From NCBI RefSeq assembly GCF_023149135.1, contig NZ_JAIWJX010000002.1, positions 1,302,001 through 1,366,000 of the forward strand: a stretch of 64,000 nucleotides of DNA, written 5' to 3'. Of the stretch, positions 33,582 to 42,458 are shown piece after piece (the stretch's first letter is position 1; each line of letters begins with the position of its first letter). This DNA comes from Fictibacillus marinisediminis. Its GTDB lineage: Bacteria > Bacillota > Bacilli > Bacillales > Fictibacillaceae. The translations under genes and the position numbers were made by a program. The notes below the pieces were generated by a model. That model was not told the DNA's origin, searched no databases, and saw nothing but the letters and a program-made list of their open reading frames with translations.

Positions 33582-34567
33582 TCTTTTTTTGTCGCCTCCT
33601 TCTTCATTAATTGAATAGCACTTTCTTCATCCGTGATTAAAGTTTGAACATATCCGCCTTTCAATGCTCCGTAAATGGCATCGATTTTCGTTTGTCCTCC
33701 TGCAACTCCGACCACATTTTTCATTCCTTTTAGTTTAGAGATGGATATTCCAATTCTGCGTTCATGGTGAGGGAGAGTTAGGAGTTCTCCGGCAGCATTG
33801 TAAAATTGGCCGAGGATATCACCGACGCCATTCAGTTTCTTGATTGTCGTCATTTCTTTTAAGGTTATTTTTTCTTCTTTAATAATGGTGGCATCTGATG
33901 ATAATCCGCCAATTCCGACGAGCATGACAGAAGAAACACCTGCAAGCTCGAGGATATCGCTTACAGCAGGCTCGGAAAGAATGCTTGTGGCCATTTGTTG
34001 AGAGGAGGCAAGAAATGGTGCCGGGATAATATGAAACCGGCCCTGAAACTTGCTTAGCCCTCCATCAAGAGAATAATTTTTCTTTTGAAAATAATAGTTG
34101 ACTCCGCCAGTCAGCGTAACAATGGATACATTGGCTGCCGGGTCAAGTGACAGGTGCTGCAGTGTACGTGTAACAGCTTCACCCCAGCCAATCCCGAGAA
34201 GCTGTTCGGAAGTCAGGGTGCTTTCAAGGTATTGTGCTGCCGCTTTTGCTAAGGAGTCTGATAGGTTGGAAGCAGGAGTTGGAATAATGAAGGCATCGGA
34301 GAGACCAAATGTTTCTATAACATCTCTTTCGGTGCTCAAACAGTTGATTCCGTTCCCTCGAATGTTAAATTGAACAATTCCGTCAGAACGAGCTTTTTCC
34401 AGCATACGGACGATCTTGTTTCGGGAAAGATCCAGCAGTTCGGCAATTTCATTTTGTGTCAGGTTGTTTTTATAGTAGTGCCAGGCTACTTTTACGATTA
34501 AATTCTCCTCATAAGTGGACCTGTTCATGAGTTCCATCCTTTCCACATATGACCGTTGCTTCAACAT
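33566..34567 (-). CDS. lsrR: LsrR, SorC-family repressor of the AI-2 locus
   Basis: 333 residues from the ATG at 34567 (GGAGG five bases upstream). N-terminal helix-turn-helix (YYKNNLTQNEIAELLDLSRNKIVRMLEKARSDGIVQFNI) and a SorC sugar-binding domain with GIGWGEAVTRTL and VGVAGGQTKIDAIYGAL, where phospho-AI-2 binds in LsrR proteins. Divergent from lsrA; an inverted repeat in the shared upstream region is a candidate operator. Confidence 0.92.
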   Translation of the reverse strand: MLKQRSYVERMELMNRSTYEENLIVKVAWHYYKNNLTQNEIAELLDLSRNKIVRMLEKARSDGIVQFNIRGNGINCLSTERDVIETFGLSDAFIIPTPASNLSDSLAKAAAQYLESTLTSEQLLGIGWGEAVTRTLQHLSLDPAANVSIVTLTGGVNYYFQKKNYSLDGGLSKFQGRFHIIPAPFLASSQQMATSILSEPAVSDILELAGVSSVMLVGIGGLSSDATIIKEEKITLKEMTTIKKLNGVGDILGQFYNAAGELLTLPHHERRIGISISKLKGMKNVVGVAGGQTKIDAIYGALKGGYVQTLITDEESAIQLMKKEATKKEWMPS

Positions 34568-34655
34568 ATGTTCCTCCAAAATTGATTATGCCCGCTATTC
34601 AAAGTGTGAAAATTGGTTCTAAGGAATCATTTGGTAAGATAAAATGCTACAAATA

Positions 34656-34686
34656 CCACTAATCTTTTCTCAACAAAAATTAGTGG
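34656..34686. promoter_or_regulatory. Inverted repeat between lsrR and lsrA, candidate LsrR operator
   Basis: Perfect 8-bp arms CCACTAAT (34656-34663) and ATTAGTGG (34679-34686), centre to centre 23 bp, 38 bp before the lsrA start. Confidence 0.5.
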
Positions 34687-34723
34687 CAATAAAAATTGTT
34701 TGATTGAAAGGCAGGTGAATCCA

Positions 34724-36232
34724 ATGGGTGAAGAATCCCTGTTACAAATGTCTGAGATCAAAAAGCAATTTTCTGAGAATCTGGTTTTGAAAGACGTGGA
34801 CATGAGTGTATTATCCGGCCAAATTCATGCTTTGATTGGAGGAAATGGAGCAGGAAAGTCTACCCTGATGAAAATCATAACCGGGCTGTATCAAGCAGAT
34901 TCCGGGCAATTGCTGATGAAAGGGGAGCAGGTACATTTCAACTCTCCGGCAGAAGCACATAAGAAAGGCATTTATCTGGTTCCGCAAGAACCTTTAATCT
35001 TTCCAAATATGTCAGTGGAGGAAAATATTTCGATTGGCCTCAAACAGCCGAAAAAGACCGTTAAACAAAAGATAAGGGAACTTAATTCTAAACTTTGCTG
35101 GAATTTGGATCTTTCTCGATCGGCATCGACGCTCTCCATTGCCGAGCAGCAGCTGGTTGAATTGCTGAGAGGCCTTATGCGTGATGCTGAGCTGCTGATT
35201 CTGGATGAGCCGACTTCCACACTAACCCACCATGAAATATCAAGCCTGTTCAGGATTGTTAAACAGCTGGCAAGCAGCGGAAAGGGAATTGTATATATTA
35301 CTCACCGCTTTTCGGAAATCTTCGAGCTTGCCCATCATATATCCGTTTTGCGTGACGGAGTGATCAGCGCTTCTGGCCCCGTTTCTCAGTTTTCCTATGA
35401 AAAGCTGGTTCAGAACCTTATGCCTGAAGGAAAAACATTTGATTCAAAAGCATCAGTCAGTCCTTGTAGACAGGAAGGAAAGGCAGAGGACAAAACTCCA
35501 ATTTTGTCTGTAAAAAATCTTTTTGGTAAGCGTTTTCATTCTGTGTCGTTCACTGTTTGCAAGGGTGAAGTGGTCGGAATAGCAGGAATCGTTGGGGCAG
35601 GGAGAACTGAACTAGCTGAAGCGATTTTTGGCATATCACAGTGCGCTTCAGGAGAAGTTTGTCTTGATGGCGAAGATATAACAACTTTTTCTGTCAGAGA
35701 GCGAATCGACAGAGGCCTCGTTTATATCCCGGAGGATCGATATGCACACGGTGTATTTTCAATTGCATCGTTAAAAGGAAATTTAACCTCAGCCATACTT
35801 CATAAGGGGAAAGGATGGATCCTTCCCTTTAAGCAAGAACAAAAGATAGCGGAACAGTACATCAGCCAGCTCAATGTGAAAGCGTTAAATTGCCGCCAGT
35901 CTGCCGAGTCTTTATCAGGAGGAAATCAGCAGAAAATTGTATTAGGAAAGTATCTGGCTGCCAAGCCAAAGGTAATCTTGTTTGATGAGCCCACAAGAGG
36001 AATAGATGCGAGTGCACGGCTGGATATCTATGAATTGATATCAGAGCTGAAGAAAAAGGGAATCAGTATCGTTCTTATTTCATCGGATCCAGAGGAAATT
36101 ATGGCGTTGAGTGACCATGTTTGGGTGATGCACGAAGGAAAGCTGGTCAAAAAACTGGAGGACGATGCCATTACACTGGATCAGATTACGAGTGCTTCCT
36201 TTGGTGTGGAAGAGGAGGTAACTGCTCCATGA
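34724..36232 (+). CDS. lsrA: LsrA, AI-2 ABC importer ATP-binding protein
   Basis: 502 residues from the ATG at 34724 (AGGTG seven bases upstream). Two ABC domains in tandem as in ribose-type importers: first Walker A GGNGAGKST, signature region STLSIAEQQLVELL and Walker B LLILDEPTS; second with a degenerate Walker A (GIVGAGRTEL), signature LSGGNQQKIVLGKYL and Walker B VILFDEPTRGID. It energises AI-2 uptake with LsrC and LsrD. Stop overlaps lsrC (ATGA). Confidence 0.94.
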   Translation: MGEESLLQMSEIKKQFSENLVLKDVDMSVLSGQIHALIGGNGAGKSTLMKIITGLYQADSGQLLMKGEQVHFNSPAEAHKKGIYLVPQEPLIFPNMSVEENISIGLKQPKKTVKQKIRELNSKLCWNLDLSRSASTLSIAEQQLVELLRGLMRDAELLILDEPTSTLTHHEISSLFRIVKQLASSGKGIVYITHRFSEIFELAHHISVLRDGVISASGPVSQFSYEKLVQNLMPEGKTFDSKASVSPCRQEGKAEDKTPILSVKNLFGKRFHSVSFTVCKGEVVGIAGIVGAGRTELAEAIFGISQCASGEVCLDGEDITTFSVRERIDRGLVYIPEDRYAHGVFSIASLKGNLTSAILHKGKGWILPFKQEQKIAEQYISQLNVKALNCRQSAESLSGGNQQKIVLGKYLAAKPKVILFDEPTRGIDASARLDIYELISELKKKGISIVLISSDPEEIMALSDHVWVMHEGKLVKKLEDDAITLDQITSASFGVEEEVTAP

Positions 36233-37269
36233 AACTCCTATTGAGATTGATGCAAATCCGAGAGGCATCTATCTTTTTGTTCATTCTTTTATTTGTAGGC
36301 TGTATTGGCCTTGTGAATCCTGCATTTACAAGTGGGGGTTCGCTCGGTTTGATTTTGAAGTCCAGTATGATTCTTCTCGTTTTGGCAGTCGGCCAATCCT
36401 TTGTCTTAATAACCGCAAATATTGACGTTTCAGTTGGTTCTACTATGGGACTTTCTGCAGCGGTCTGCGGGATGATGCTTACTCATGGGGTGTCAGGATC
36501 TCTTTCCGTCGCTGCTGCTTTGCTTATAGGTTCATGTATTGGGGCTGCCAATGGTTTAGGCGTTTCGTTCTTTCGTATCCCGTCAATCATCATGACATTA
36601 GGGACTCTGGGAATTGTAAGAGGATATATGCTGTTTTATACAGAGGGTAAATGGATTGAGGATATTCCATTCTATTTTAAAAAACTTTCATCAGCAGCAT
36701 TTCTCGGGATTCAACTTCCGGTTTGGATTGGAATCATAGCCGCTGTAATGGCCTACCTCTTTCTTACCAGATCCTCAGTGGGCCGTTACTTTTACGCGGT
36801 AGGGGATAATGAGGCAGGAGCAAGGCTAATCGGTCTTCCTGTTAAATCCATTACCGTGCTGGCGTTTACTTTCTCCGGTTTATCGGCATCGATTGCCGCC
36901 TGTCTGTTTGTCATGAACATCGGTTTTGTGCCGAATCAAACTGGTACAGGAATTGAATTACAGGTCATTGCGGCAGCCGTCCTTGGAGGTGTAAGTCTTT
37001 CAGGAGGCCAGGGTTCTTTATTTGGTGCAGCTCTGGGAGCCATCTTTCTTGAGGTGATCAATAATTCTTTGGTCTTTCTGAAGGTTCCTGCCTACTGGAA
37101 CAATGCCATATCCGGATTTCTTCTGCTTTTGATCGTAACAGGAGACAGCAGGTTTCAGCTCTGGCTGCAAAGCAACGGGAAAAAGAAACAGCAAGAACAG
37201 GAAAATATGAGCCGTTCTAAACTACCGAAGTCAGGAGAGGGCGGATATGAAGATAAAGTCGTTCTATAG
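36229..37269 (+). CDS. lsrC: LsrC, AI-2 ABC importer permease
   Basis: 346 residues from the ATG that overlaps the lsrA stop. Ribose/AI-2-type permease (BPD_transp_2) with about nine helices. Family motifs: NIDVSVGSTMGLSAA and AVLGGVSLSGGQGSLFGAALGA. A basic tail (SNGKKKQQEQEN) overlaps the lsrD start by 23 bp. Confidence 0.92.
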   Translation: MKLLLRLMQIREASIFLFILLFVGCIGLVNPAFTSGGSLGLILKSSMILLVLAVGQSFVLITANIDVSVGSTMGLSAAVCGMMLTHGVSGSLSVAAALLIGSCIGAANGLGVSFFRIPSIIMTLGTLGIVRGYMLFYTEGKWIEDIPFYFKKLSSAAFLGIQLPVWIGIIAAVMAYLFLTRSSVGRYFYAVGDNEAGARLIGLPVKSITVLAFTFSGLSASIAACLFVMNIGFVPNQTGTGIELQVIAAAVLGGVSLSGGQGSLFGAALGAIFLEVINNSLVFLKVPAYWNNAISGFLLLLIVTGDSRFQLWLQSNGKKKQQEQENMSRSKLPKSGEGGYEDKVVL

Positions 37270-38263
37270 ATGGGAGTTCTTCCTCCTGCTTATATTCATC
37301 GTGGAAATAGGCATTTTCGGATGGCTTAGCCCAGGTTTTCTCAATGTGAACAACCTGCTGTTCAGTATGAATGATTTCATGTTTATCAGCATTGCAGCCA
37401 TTCCAATGACCCTCGTCATTATATCAGGGGGAATTGATGTTTCGATCGGTTCTATCATGGGTCTTTGTTCTATTATTCTGGGAGTCTCCTGGTCTCACGG
37501 AGTGAATGTGTGGCTCGCGGTATTGATTGCAATCTCCTCCGGATTGGCTGCAGGTCTTCTCAATGGCCTTATCATTCTATATAGCAGAGTACAGCCGCTT
37601 GTGGTGACATTAGGCAGTATGTTTCTTTTTTCTGGATTAGCGCTTGTTATTTCCGGCGGATCAAAGGCATCAGGCTATGAGGGCATCAGTGGTTTTCCAG
37701 ATACCTTCGTGCAGCTTGGCAATGGGAGTTTCATAGGTATTCCCAATCCGCTTTGGTTCCTGATCGGTATGACAGCTGTCTTTTGTACATTGCTCCATTT
37801 TACGAAATACGGAAGAAGTGTATATCTTGTCGGCATTAACAGCAAGGCTGCATTCTATAGCGGTTTGCGAATCAAGTGGATATCGCTAAGCACGTATATC
37901 TTATCTGGATTGGGAGGTGGTTTAGGCGGAATACTGCTAACATCTTACTTCAGTTCAGCTAGAGCAGATTTAGGTTCTGAAGCTGTATTGCCTGTCATTA
38001 CTGCAGTGGTTCTGGGTGGAACGAGCATCATCGGCGGCAAAGGGTCGATTGCAGGTACCGTGATTGCCAGTATTGTAATCGGCTTTATGCAATATGGCCT
38101 TCAAATGATCGGTCTGACGAGTGAACAGGCGAGTATTGTAATTGGGGCTATGCTGATTATTTCAGTCATGGCAAGGCAAAGTTCCTATCAGAAAGTCATT
38201 CAATGGTTCAGGCAAAGTAAAACAGATTCTTCTGATCCTACGTACAAGGGGGAAATGAGATGA
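37247..38263 (+). CDS. lsrD: LsrD, AI-2 ABC importer permease
   Basis: 338 residues, second permease of the pair; same family as lsrC, with [15 protein letters not shown] and [20 protein letters not shown]. Start behind GGAGAGGGCG inside the end of lsrC. Its stop overlaps the lsrB start by four bases. Confidence 0.92.
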   Translation: MKIKSFYRWEFFLLLIFIVEIGIFGWLSPGFLNVNNLLFSMNDFMFISIAAIPMTLVIISGGIDVSIGSIMGLCSIILGVSWSHGVNVWLAVLIAISSGLAAGLLNGLIILYSRVQPLVVTLGSMFLFSGLALVISGGSKASGYEGISGFPDTFVQLGNGSFIGIPNPLWFLIGMTAVFCTLLHFTKYGRSVYLVGINSKAAFYSGLRIKWISLSTYILSGLGGGLGGILLTSYFSSARADLGSEAVLPVITAVVLGGTSIIGGKGSIAGTVIASIVIGFMQYGLQMIGLTSEQASIVIGAMLIISVMARQSSYQKVIQWFRQSKTDSSDPTYKGEMR

Positions 38264-39315
38264 AAAGAAGAAGTGTCTTATCCTTGTTCCTTATTTTTGC
38301 ATTAATGATTTCATTGATGGCTGCCTGCAGCAACGGTGACAGCAAACCGAAGGCCAAAGAGGCCAAAGATGTTAAGCTGGCGTTCATCCCGAAGCTGACA
38401 GGTGTAGGGTTCTTCACGTCTGGTGGTGAAGGGGCCAAGGAAATGGCTGACAAACTTGGCGTCAAACTGAAATACGACGGACCTTCAGAAGCTACTGTTT
38501 CCGGGCAAGTAAAATACATTAACAGTTTTGTGAACCAGGGTTATGATGCGATCATGGTGTCTTCAACCTCAGTTGACGGCCTCTCTCAAACATTAAAGCG
38601 TGCAAAGCAAAAAGGAGTGAAGGTACTGACTTGGGATTCAGATGTAAATCCAAAGGACCGTTCGTTCTATATCAATCAGGGAACACCGCAGCAGCTTGGC
38701 CAGCTTCTCATCGATATGACGGCTTCTCAGATTGGCGATAAAGGGAAAGTAGCTTTCTTCTATTCCAGTCCTACGGTTACTGATCAAAATCAATGGGTGA
38801 AGGAAGCGAAAGCCATTATCGCAAAAAAATATCCAGGATGGAAGGTAGTCACAACTCAATACGGTGAAAACAACGCGCAAAAATCATTATCCGTGGGTGA
38901 GGGAATCTTGAAAACCTATCCTGATGTGGATGCGGTCATCTGTCCGGATGCTACTGCTCTGCCGGCCATGGCTCAAGCCGCTGAAAACCTCAAAAAAGCC
39001 GGAAAGGTAACTGTCACTGGATTTTCAACACCAAATGTCATGCGTGATTTTGTGAAACGCGGTACTGTAAAACAATTCGGCTTATGGGATGTAAAACAGC
39101 AGGGAGCACTCGCTACCTACGTTTCCTACTTGATGACGGTCAAAGGCAAGACTCTCAAAGTAGGCGACTCGTTTGAAGTGCCGGGTATAGGAAAAGTAAA
39201 AATTGAGCCAAATACCATTCAGGGCTATGATTATCAATCCAAAGACAGCGGCATTATCCTGCTCCCTGAACGCGTCATATTCACGAAAGATAATATTGAT
39301 AAGTACAAATTTTAA
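38260..39315 (+). CDS. lsrB: LsrB, AI-2-binding lipoprotein
   Basis: 351 residues. Lipoprotein signal with MAAC, cysteine at residue 23. The six AI-2 contacts known from Salmonella LsrB are all matched: Lys45 ([11 protein letters not shown]), an aspartate in LTWDSDVNP (126 or 128), Asp175-Gln176 (TVTDQNQW), Pro229 and Ala231 (CPDATA). This marks a real AI-2 binder rather than a ribose binder. Last gene of the rightward operon; array D and a terminator follow. Confidence 0.95.
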   Translation: MKRRSVLSLFLIFALMISLMAACSNGDSKPKAKEAKDVKLAFIPKLTGVGFFTSGGEGAKEMADKLGVKLKYDGPSEATVSGQVKYINSFVNQGYDAIMVSSTSVDGLSQTLKRAKQKGVKVLTWDSDVNPKDRSFYINQGTPQQLGQLLIDMTASQIGDKGKVAFFYSSPTVTDQNQWVKEAKAIIAKKYPGWKVVTTQYGENNAQKSLSVGEGILKTYPDVDAVICPDATALPAMAQAAENLKKAGKVTVTGFSTPNVMRDFVKRGTVKQFGLWDVKQQGALATYVSYLMTVKGKTLKVGDSFEVPGIGKVKIEPNTIQGYDYQSKDSGIILLPERVIFTKDNIDKYKF

Positions 39316-39355
39316 TTCTGTAGTTCCGATTTAGGGGAGTGTGGTAAAATTACCG

Positions 39356-39405
39356 TTTACCCTCCAAACAAGTGATTTACCCGCCGAAACCGGGTTATGG
39401 TAAAC
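39356..39405. repeat. Periodic array D (TTTACCC motif, 2 units plus inverted end)
   Basis: Units at 39356 (TTTACCCTCCAAA) and 39376 (TTTACCCGCCGAAA), 20 bp apart, then an inverted GTAAA at 39400, exactly 24 bp after the last unit (GGGTTATGGTAAACCAGCG). Another GGTAAAAT/TACCG lies just upstream at 39343. Between lsrB and its terminator. Confidence 0.85.
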
Positions 39406-39431
39406 CAGCGACCCTCGAATTCAGCCAAATA

Positions 39432-39470
39432 AAAGAAGAGACTCGAATCTGAGTCTCTTCTTTTTATTAA
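39432..39470. terminator. Bidirectional intrinsic terminator
   Basis: AAGAAGAGACTC GAATCT GAGTCTCTTCTTTTT between lsrB and the convergent DUF5316 gene. Confidence 0.9.
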
Positions 39471-39766
39471 AGGTAATTCTGTACTACGTAATAGCTGACT
39501 GCAACGATCAGGTTTGGCAAAGCGAACAATAGTAAGAGGGTGGAATAGCGTATTCTGTCTTGGCGATTCTCTTTGGTCTCACTGAAGTAATTTGCCCGGA
39601 ACCGGTCACCGTCAATAAAAGCCCCAGTGAAAAGACCCGCAGCTAATAGCGAAACCAGGCCAATGCTGCCAGACACATTGAGCAGCAAGCTCCAGTCATT
39701 CAAAATAAATGCACTTAATAAAACAGCAGCACCGACGATCAGCCCCGCAATAAAAAAACTTTTCAT
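39467..39766 (-). CDS. DUF5316-like small membrane protein
   Basis: 99 residues from the ATG at 39766 (CAGGAGG site). Two helices near the N-terminus, a short polar loop with the motif AGLFTGAFIDGDRFRANYFSET, and a third helix. This loop is characteristic of DUF5316-type Bacillus proteins. Function unknown. Confidence 0.7.
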   Translation of the reverse strand: MKSFFIAGLIVGAAVLLSAFILNDWSLLLNVSGSIGLVSLLAAGLFTGAFIDGDRFRANYFSETKENRQDRIRYSTLLLLFALPNLIVAVSYYVVQNYL

Positions 39767-39877
39767 AAAATCAGCCTCCTGTGTCTTGGATATACTGATC
39801 ACATCTTTTAATTTCCATTACTACAATAATACCATTTATATCCAGTCTGTAAATGTAGTATATTCACTAAAAATTCA

Positions 39878-39921
39878 TTGTAAACAGCAGGCTGGCATTT
39901 TATAATAAGAACAAATGTTCG
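39878..39921 (+). promoter_or_regulatory. SigA promoter with LexA (SOS) box at the start site
   Basis: TTGTAA (39878-39883), exact 17-bp spacer, TATAAT (39901-39906), then AGAACAAATGTTCG (39908-39921), which matches the Bacillus LexA/DinR consensus CGAACnnnnGTTCG at all but the first base. The box covers the predicted start site, ideal for repression, and predicts induction after DNA damage. Confidence 0.8.
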
Positions 39922-39940
39922 TTGTATTGGGGTGGTAAAA

Positions 39941-40150
39941 TTGGATGAGCAAATTCGGTATCATTTTATGCATAAGGAAAGAATGGCCGTTACCAATGAG
40001 ATCATCATTCAGTTTATGGATTTTCAGGGTAAGCGTTTAGTAAGGGCGACAGCTCAGGATCTGAACAGCAGTGACAACCAAAAGTTAAAAGAAGATGCCA
40101 GAAAGCAATGGGACCGGATAAAAAGGGCGGAGACCATGGAGCAGAAATAG
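39941..40150 (+). CDS. Small protein behind an SOS promoter, unknown function
   Basis: 69 residues, start probably TTG at 39941 (GGGGTGG six bases upstream); a GTG at 39932 lies inside that site. Sequence MDEQIRYHFMHKERMAVTNE then a strand (IIIQFMDFQGKRLVRAT) and a charged helix (KLKEDARKQWDRIKRAE). It is not the cell-division inhibitor YneA, YolD or YnzC by inspection. First gene after the LexA-box promoter, so probably DNA-damage induced. Confidence 0.65.
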   Translation: MDEQIRYHFMHKERMAVTNEIIIQFMDFQGKRLVRATAQDLNSSDNQKLKEDARKQWDRIKRAETMEQK

Positions 40151-40182
40151 CTGGCTGGCTATAAAAGAAGAGGAGGCAAGAC

Positions 40183-40263
40183 ATGCAAGACATGGTGGAT
40201 ACCACAATGGTAAACGGCGTGCAGCTGCGGGATGTGGAGGAAGAGAATCTGAAGCTGAAATAG
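40183..40263 (+). CDS. 26-residue peptide ORF in the SOS unit
   Basis: ATG behind AAGAGGAGGCAAGAC, a very good site. It encodes MQDMVDTTMVNGVQLRDVEE and six more residues. 32 bp after the previous gene with no terminator between, so co-transcribed. Too short to classify. Confidence 0.45.
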   Translation: MQDMVDTTMVNGVQLRDVEEENLKLK

Positions 40264-40461
40264 ATCCTCGTCGAACTGAGTCTTTTTTCACAGATAAAAG
40301 GATGATTTTGTAAAATATTGTAGAAAAGTTCAGAATTTTTGATATAATTAAGATGTGTAACTGATCGGTTCACAGAAGGAGGAATGTTATTGAGGTAAAA
40401 TGCAGTGTCTATATCACCCAGGGGGCTGGGGATCTTTCAAATTGAGAGGGGTAAGTGGTTA

Positions 40462-40983
40462 ATGACAAATAAGGTGATGGTTCCAAATAAACAATATGAA
40501 ATCAATGTAGACACCATGGCATTACTGCCTTTCTGCGATGAGTATGGCAATTTACATACGAAGGTTCTTGAAAGAAACAGAACGTTGTGTGTTTGTGGAA
40601 AACCCAAGTCTGTTATCACTTTTAGCTGCGGTTACTATGGGTCAAGCTATAAGGGCCGGAAGGATGGGGCTTCTCATATAATGGGAATCAGGTCTCGGGC
40701 TCCAATTGTTATCAGTGAACAGCTGGGCATCTTTTTCATTCCTCTTGAATCTCCGAACAATGACACATGCATCTGGATTGCTCAGGCTCATGTAAAACAG
40801 GTCAAAGCAATCTCCTCCGACACATCAGACATCATTTTTTCGAACGATACCTTCATTTCAGTCAACCAGGCTAAAAGTACGCTTGAAGCTAAAATCCATC
40901 GTGCGTCACATTATCGTTTTATTTTGGAACTGCGGATCAATGAGAAAAAAACGATTTATACACATCGTTTTTTCCGGCCTTAA
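40462..40983 (+). CDS. comK: ComK-family competence transcription factor
   Basis: 173 residues from the ATG at 40462; upstream in-frame starts lack a ribosome binding site. Clear ComK features: QYEINVDTMALLPF at the start, the strongly conserved FSCGYYGSSYKGRKDGASHIMGI block, IFFIPLESPNNDTCIWIAQAHVK and IIFSNDTFISVNQAKSTLEAKIHRA. Its C-terminus is about 20 residues shorter than B. subtilis ComK (192). It activates late competence genes such as nucA-comJ, and comJ is present at the right edge of the window. Confidence 0.92.
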   Translation: MTNKVMVPNKQYEINVDTMALLPFCDEYGNLHTKVLERNRTLCVCGKPKSVITFSCGYYGSSYKGRKDGASHIMGIRSRAPIVISEQLGIFFIPLESPNNDTCIWIAQAHVKQVKAISSDTSDIIFSNDTFISVNQAKSTLEAKIHRASHYRFILELRINEKKTIYTHRFFRP

Positions 40984-40989
40984 ATTTAA

Positions 40990-41032
40990 CCAAAAGAAGA
41001 CCCTGGTTGCTCAGCGCAGCCAGGGTTTTATG
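40990..41032 (+). terminator. Intrinsic terminator of comK
   Basis: CCCTGG TTGCTCAGCGCAG CCAGGG followed by TTTTATGG; moderate T tract. Confidence 0.65.
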
Positions 41033-41170
41033 GTATCTAAAGAGATTGAATGGGATTTATTGATTAAAAGTCCCAGACACCATGTGCCCTTTTTTATTTT
41101 GTCCAGTACAGGACTTGTGAACTTTGAATACGATGAATATAACAATCGAAGAAAGAAAGGTTGTGTATTC

Positions 41171-41530
41171 ATGTTTGAAATAAGGCCATCGCGGTTTGGC
41201 AGAGGCATCTTTGCTACCCGCAGCATAAAAAAAGGAGAGCTGATACATAGAGCTCCCGTTATAGCGAGTCCAAAAGAAGAATGCAAATATATGATTAAAA
41301 CGGTCTTGGCAGACTATGTTTTTAACTGGGGTGATGGGTATGCCATCGCACTGGGTTACGGATCGCTGTTTAATCATTCCTATTCCCCAAATGCCAGGTA
41401 TAAACTTAAAAAAAGTGAATTAATGATTGATTTTTACGCGTATAAAGACATTAATGCGGATGAAGAAATTCTGGTGAATTATAATGGGGATCCTGAGGAT
41501 GACAGAGAACTATGGTTTAAACCGATATGA
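41171..41530 (+). CDS. SET domain protein
   Basis: 119 residues from the ATG at 41171; a longer frame from 40883 overlaps comK and is rejected. One SET domain: RFGRGIFATRSIKKGELIHRAPVI at the start, GYGSLFNHSYSPNARYKL (the NHS/SPN cofactor and pseudoknot motif) and DEEILVNYNGDPEDD at the end. Predicted protein-lysine methyltransferase; bacterial members of this size have no known target. Confidence 0.88.
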   Translation: MFEIRPSRFGRGIFATRSIKKGELIHRAPVIASPKEECKYMIKTVLADYVFNWGDGYAIALGYGSLFNHSYSPNARYKLKKSELMIDFYAYKDINADEEILVNYNGDPEDDRELWFKPI

Positions 41531-41554
41531 AGGCGGTATACGTCTAACTAGGAC

Positions 41555-41600
41555 ATAAAAAAGGAGTTTCAATCATACCCGATTGGACTCCTTTTTGTAT
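41555..41600. terminator. Bidirectional intrinsic terminator
   Basis: AAAAAAGGAGTTTCAATC / GATTGGACTCCTTTTT between SET gene and the convergent SnoaL-like gene. Confidence 0.85.
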
Positions 41601-41611
41601 CTGAAGGTCAT

Positions 41612-42064
41612 TCACTCAAAAAAGCTGTTCTTTAATTCATCTGTCATTTCCCTGACGAGCTCAGGCCGGCCATGAAATTGAGCAGGTGTATTTTGAAAGA
41701 GTTCGATTCTCCACATTCCATTCGTTTTAACGGCAACGAGGGTCTGATGAGCGTTAAGGTCAGGGTTCAAATCATCTTTCCCGTCCGGCACCATTCCGAC
41801 GATTGACCGTAAAAGGGCACTTTCATTGCTTAATAGCTTAATGCCTTTAACTTTAAAGACATAGGCGGGTGTCGGATGATTGGTAAAGATCGGCTCAAGG
41901 TGAGAAAAAATCTCTTCATTTCCGATGACGTGGCTGCCGTCAAATCCGATTAATTCCCCCCCTGTCAGAAACAGTTCCGCCATGCCGGCACTGTTTCGTT
42001 CGTTCCAGGCTTCAATCAACTGGCGGTATAGCTGCATTACATCTTCAAGAGCAGTAGAACCCAT
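41612..42064 (-). CDS. SnoaL-like/SgcJ family protein (NTF2 fold)
   Basis: 150 residues from the ATG at 42064 (TTGGAGGG site). The pattern matches the SgcJ/EcaC (DUF4440-related) NTF2-like fold: YRQLIEAWNERNSAGMAELFLTGGELIGFDGS at the start and NAHQTLVAVKTNGMWRIELFQNTPAQFHGRPEL at the end. Cofactor-free pocket protein; substrate unknown. Confidence 0.85.
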   Translation of the reverse strand: MGSTALEDVMQLYRQLIEAWNERNSAGMAELFLTGGELIGFDGSHVIGNEEIFSHLEPIFTNHPTPAYVFKVKGIKLLSNESALLRSIVGMVPDGKDDLNPDLNAHQTLVAVKTNGMWRIELFQNTPAQFHGRPELVREMTDELKNSFFE

Positions 42065-42257
42065 AGAATATCCCTCCAAGAACAGTATACTTATAGCTTG
42101 GCCTTATCCAAGTCTATCGTCAAGTCCTGCTTTCTATCAAATTGGACAGCTTTTTTTTATTTCTAGGGATAGCTGCACCAATCGGGATTGATAGACTGGC
42201 ATATACTAGTTTCATAAGGGTTTCCCTTTGTATCCTCTTTATAAAGGAGGTGAGGGA

Positions 42258-42386
42258 ATGATTACTCTAGTCACAATTGTGCTTGCATTACTCCTTTTGG
42301 TTGCATTGCTCGTAGCGGTACTTCTTGGCACGCCTGAGCAGCAAACAATTATCCGGGATGCGATTACAGCGATTCTCGGTGCATAA
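42258..42386 (+). CDS. 42-residue hydrophobic peptide
   Basis: ATG behind AAAGGAGGTGAGGGA, a near-perfect site. One membrane helix (LVTIVLALLLLVALLVAVLL), then a short polar C-terminal helix (GTPEQQTIIRDAITAILGA). A 10-bp inverted repeat brackets the gene: CATAAGGGTT at 42213-42222 and AACCCTTATG at 42406-42415. A terminator follows. It could be a small membrane regulator or toxin-like peptide; no family recognised. Confidence 0.6.
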   Translation: MITLVTIVLALLLLVALLVAVLLGTPEQQTIIRDAITAILGA

Positions 42387-42420
42387 CCTGCATCGAATAA
42401 ACTAGAACCCTTATGAGAAA

Positions 42421-42458
42421 AATCTCCGGAAGCTCATGTTTCCGGAGATTTTTTATTG
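42421..42458 (+). terminator. Intrinsic terminator
   Basis: ATCTCCGGAAGC TCAT GTTTCCGGAGAT followed by TTTTTATT. Confidence 0.9.

Noticed and set aside
36121..36228. N-terminal extension of LsrC starting in lsrA
   Set aside because: The ATGA overlap at 36229 gives the normal permease start; the extension is polar and overlaps the end of the ATPase gene.
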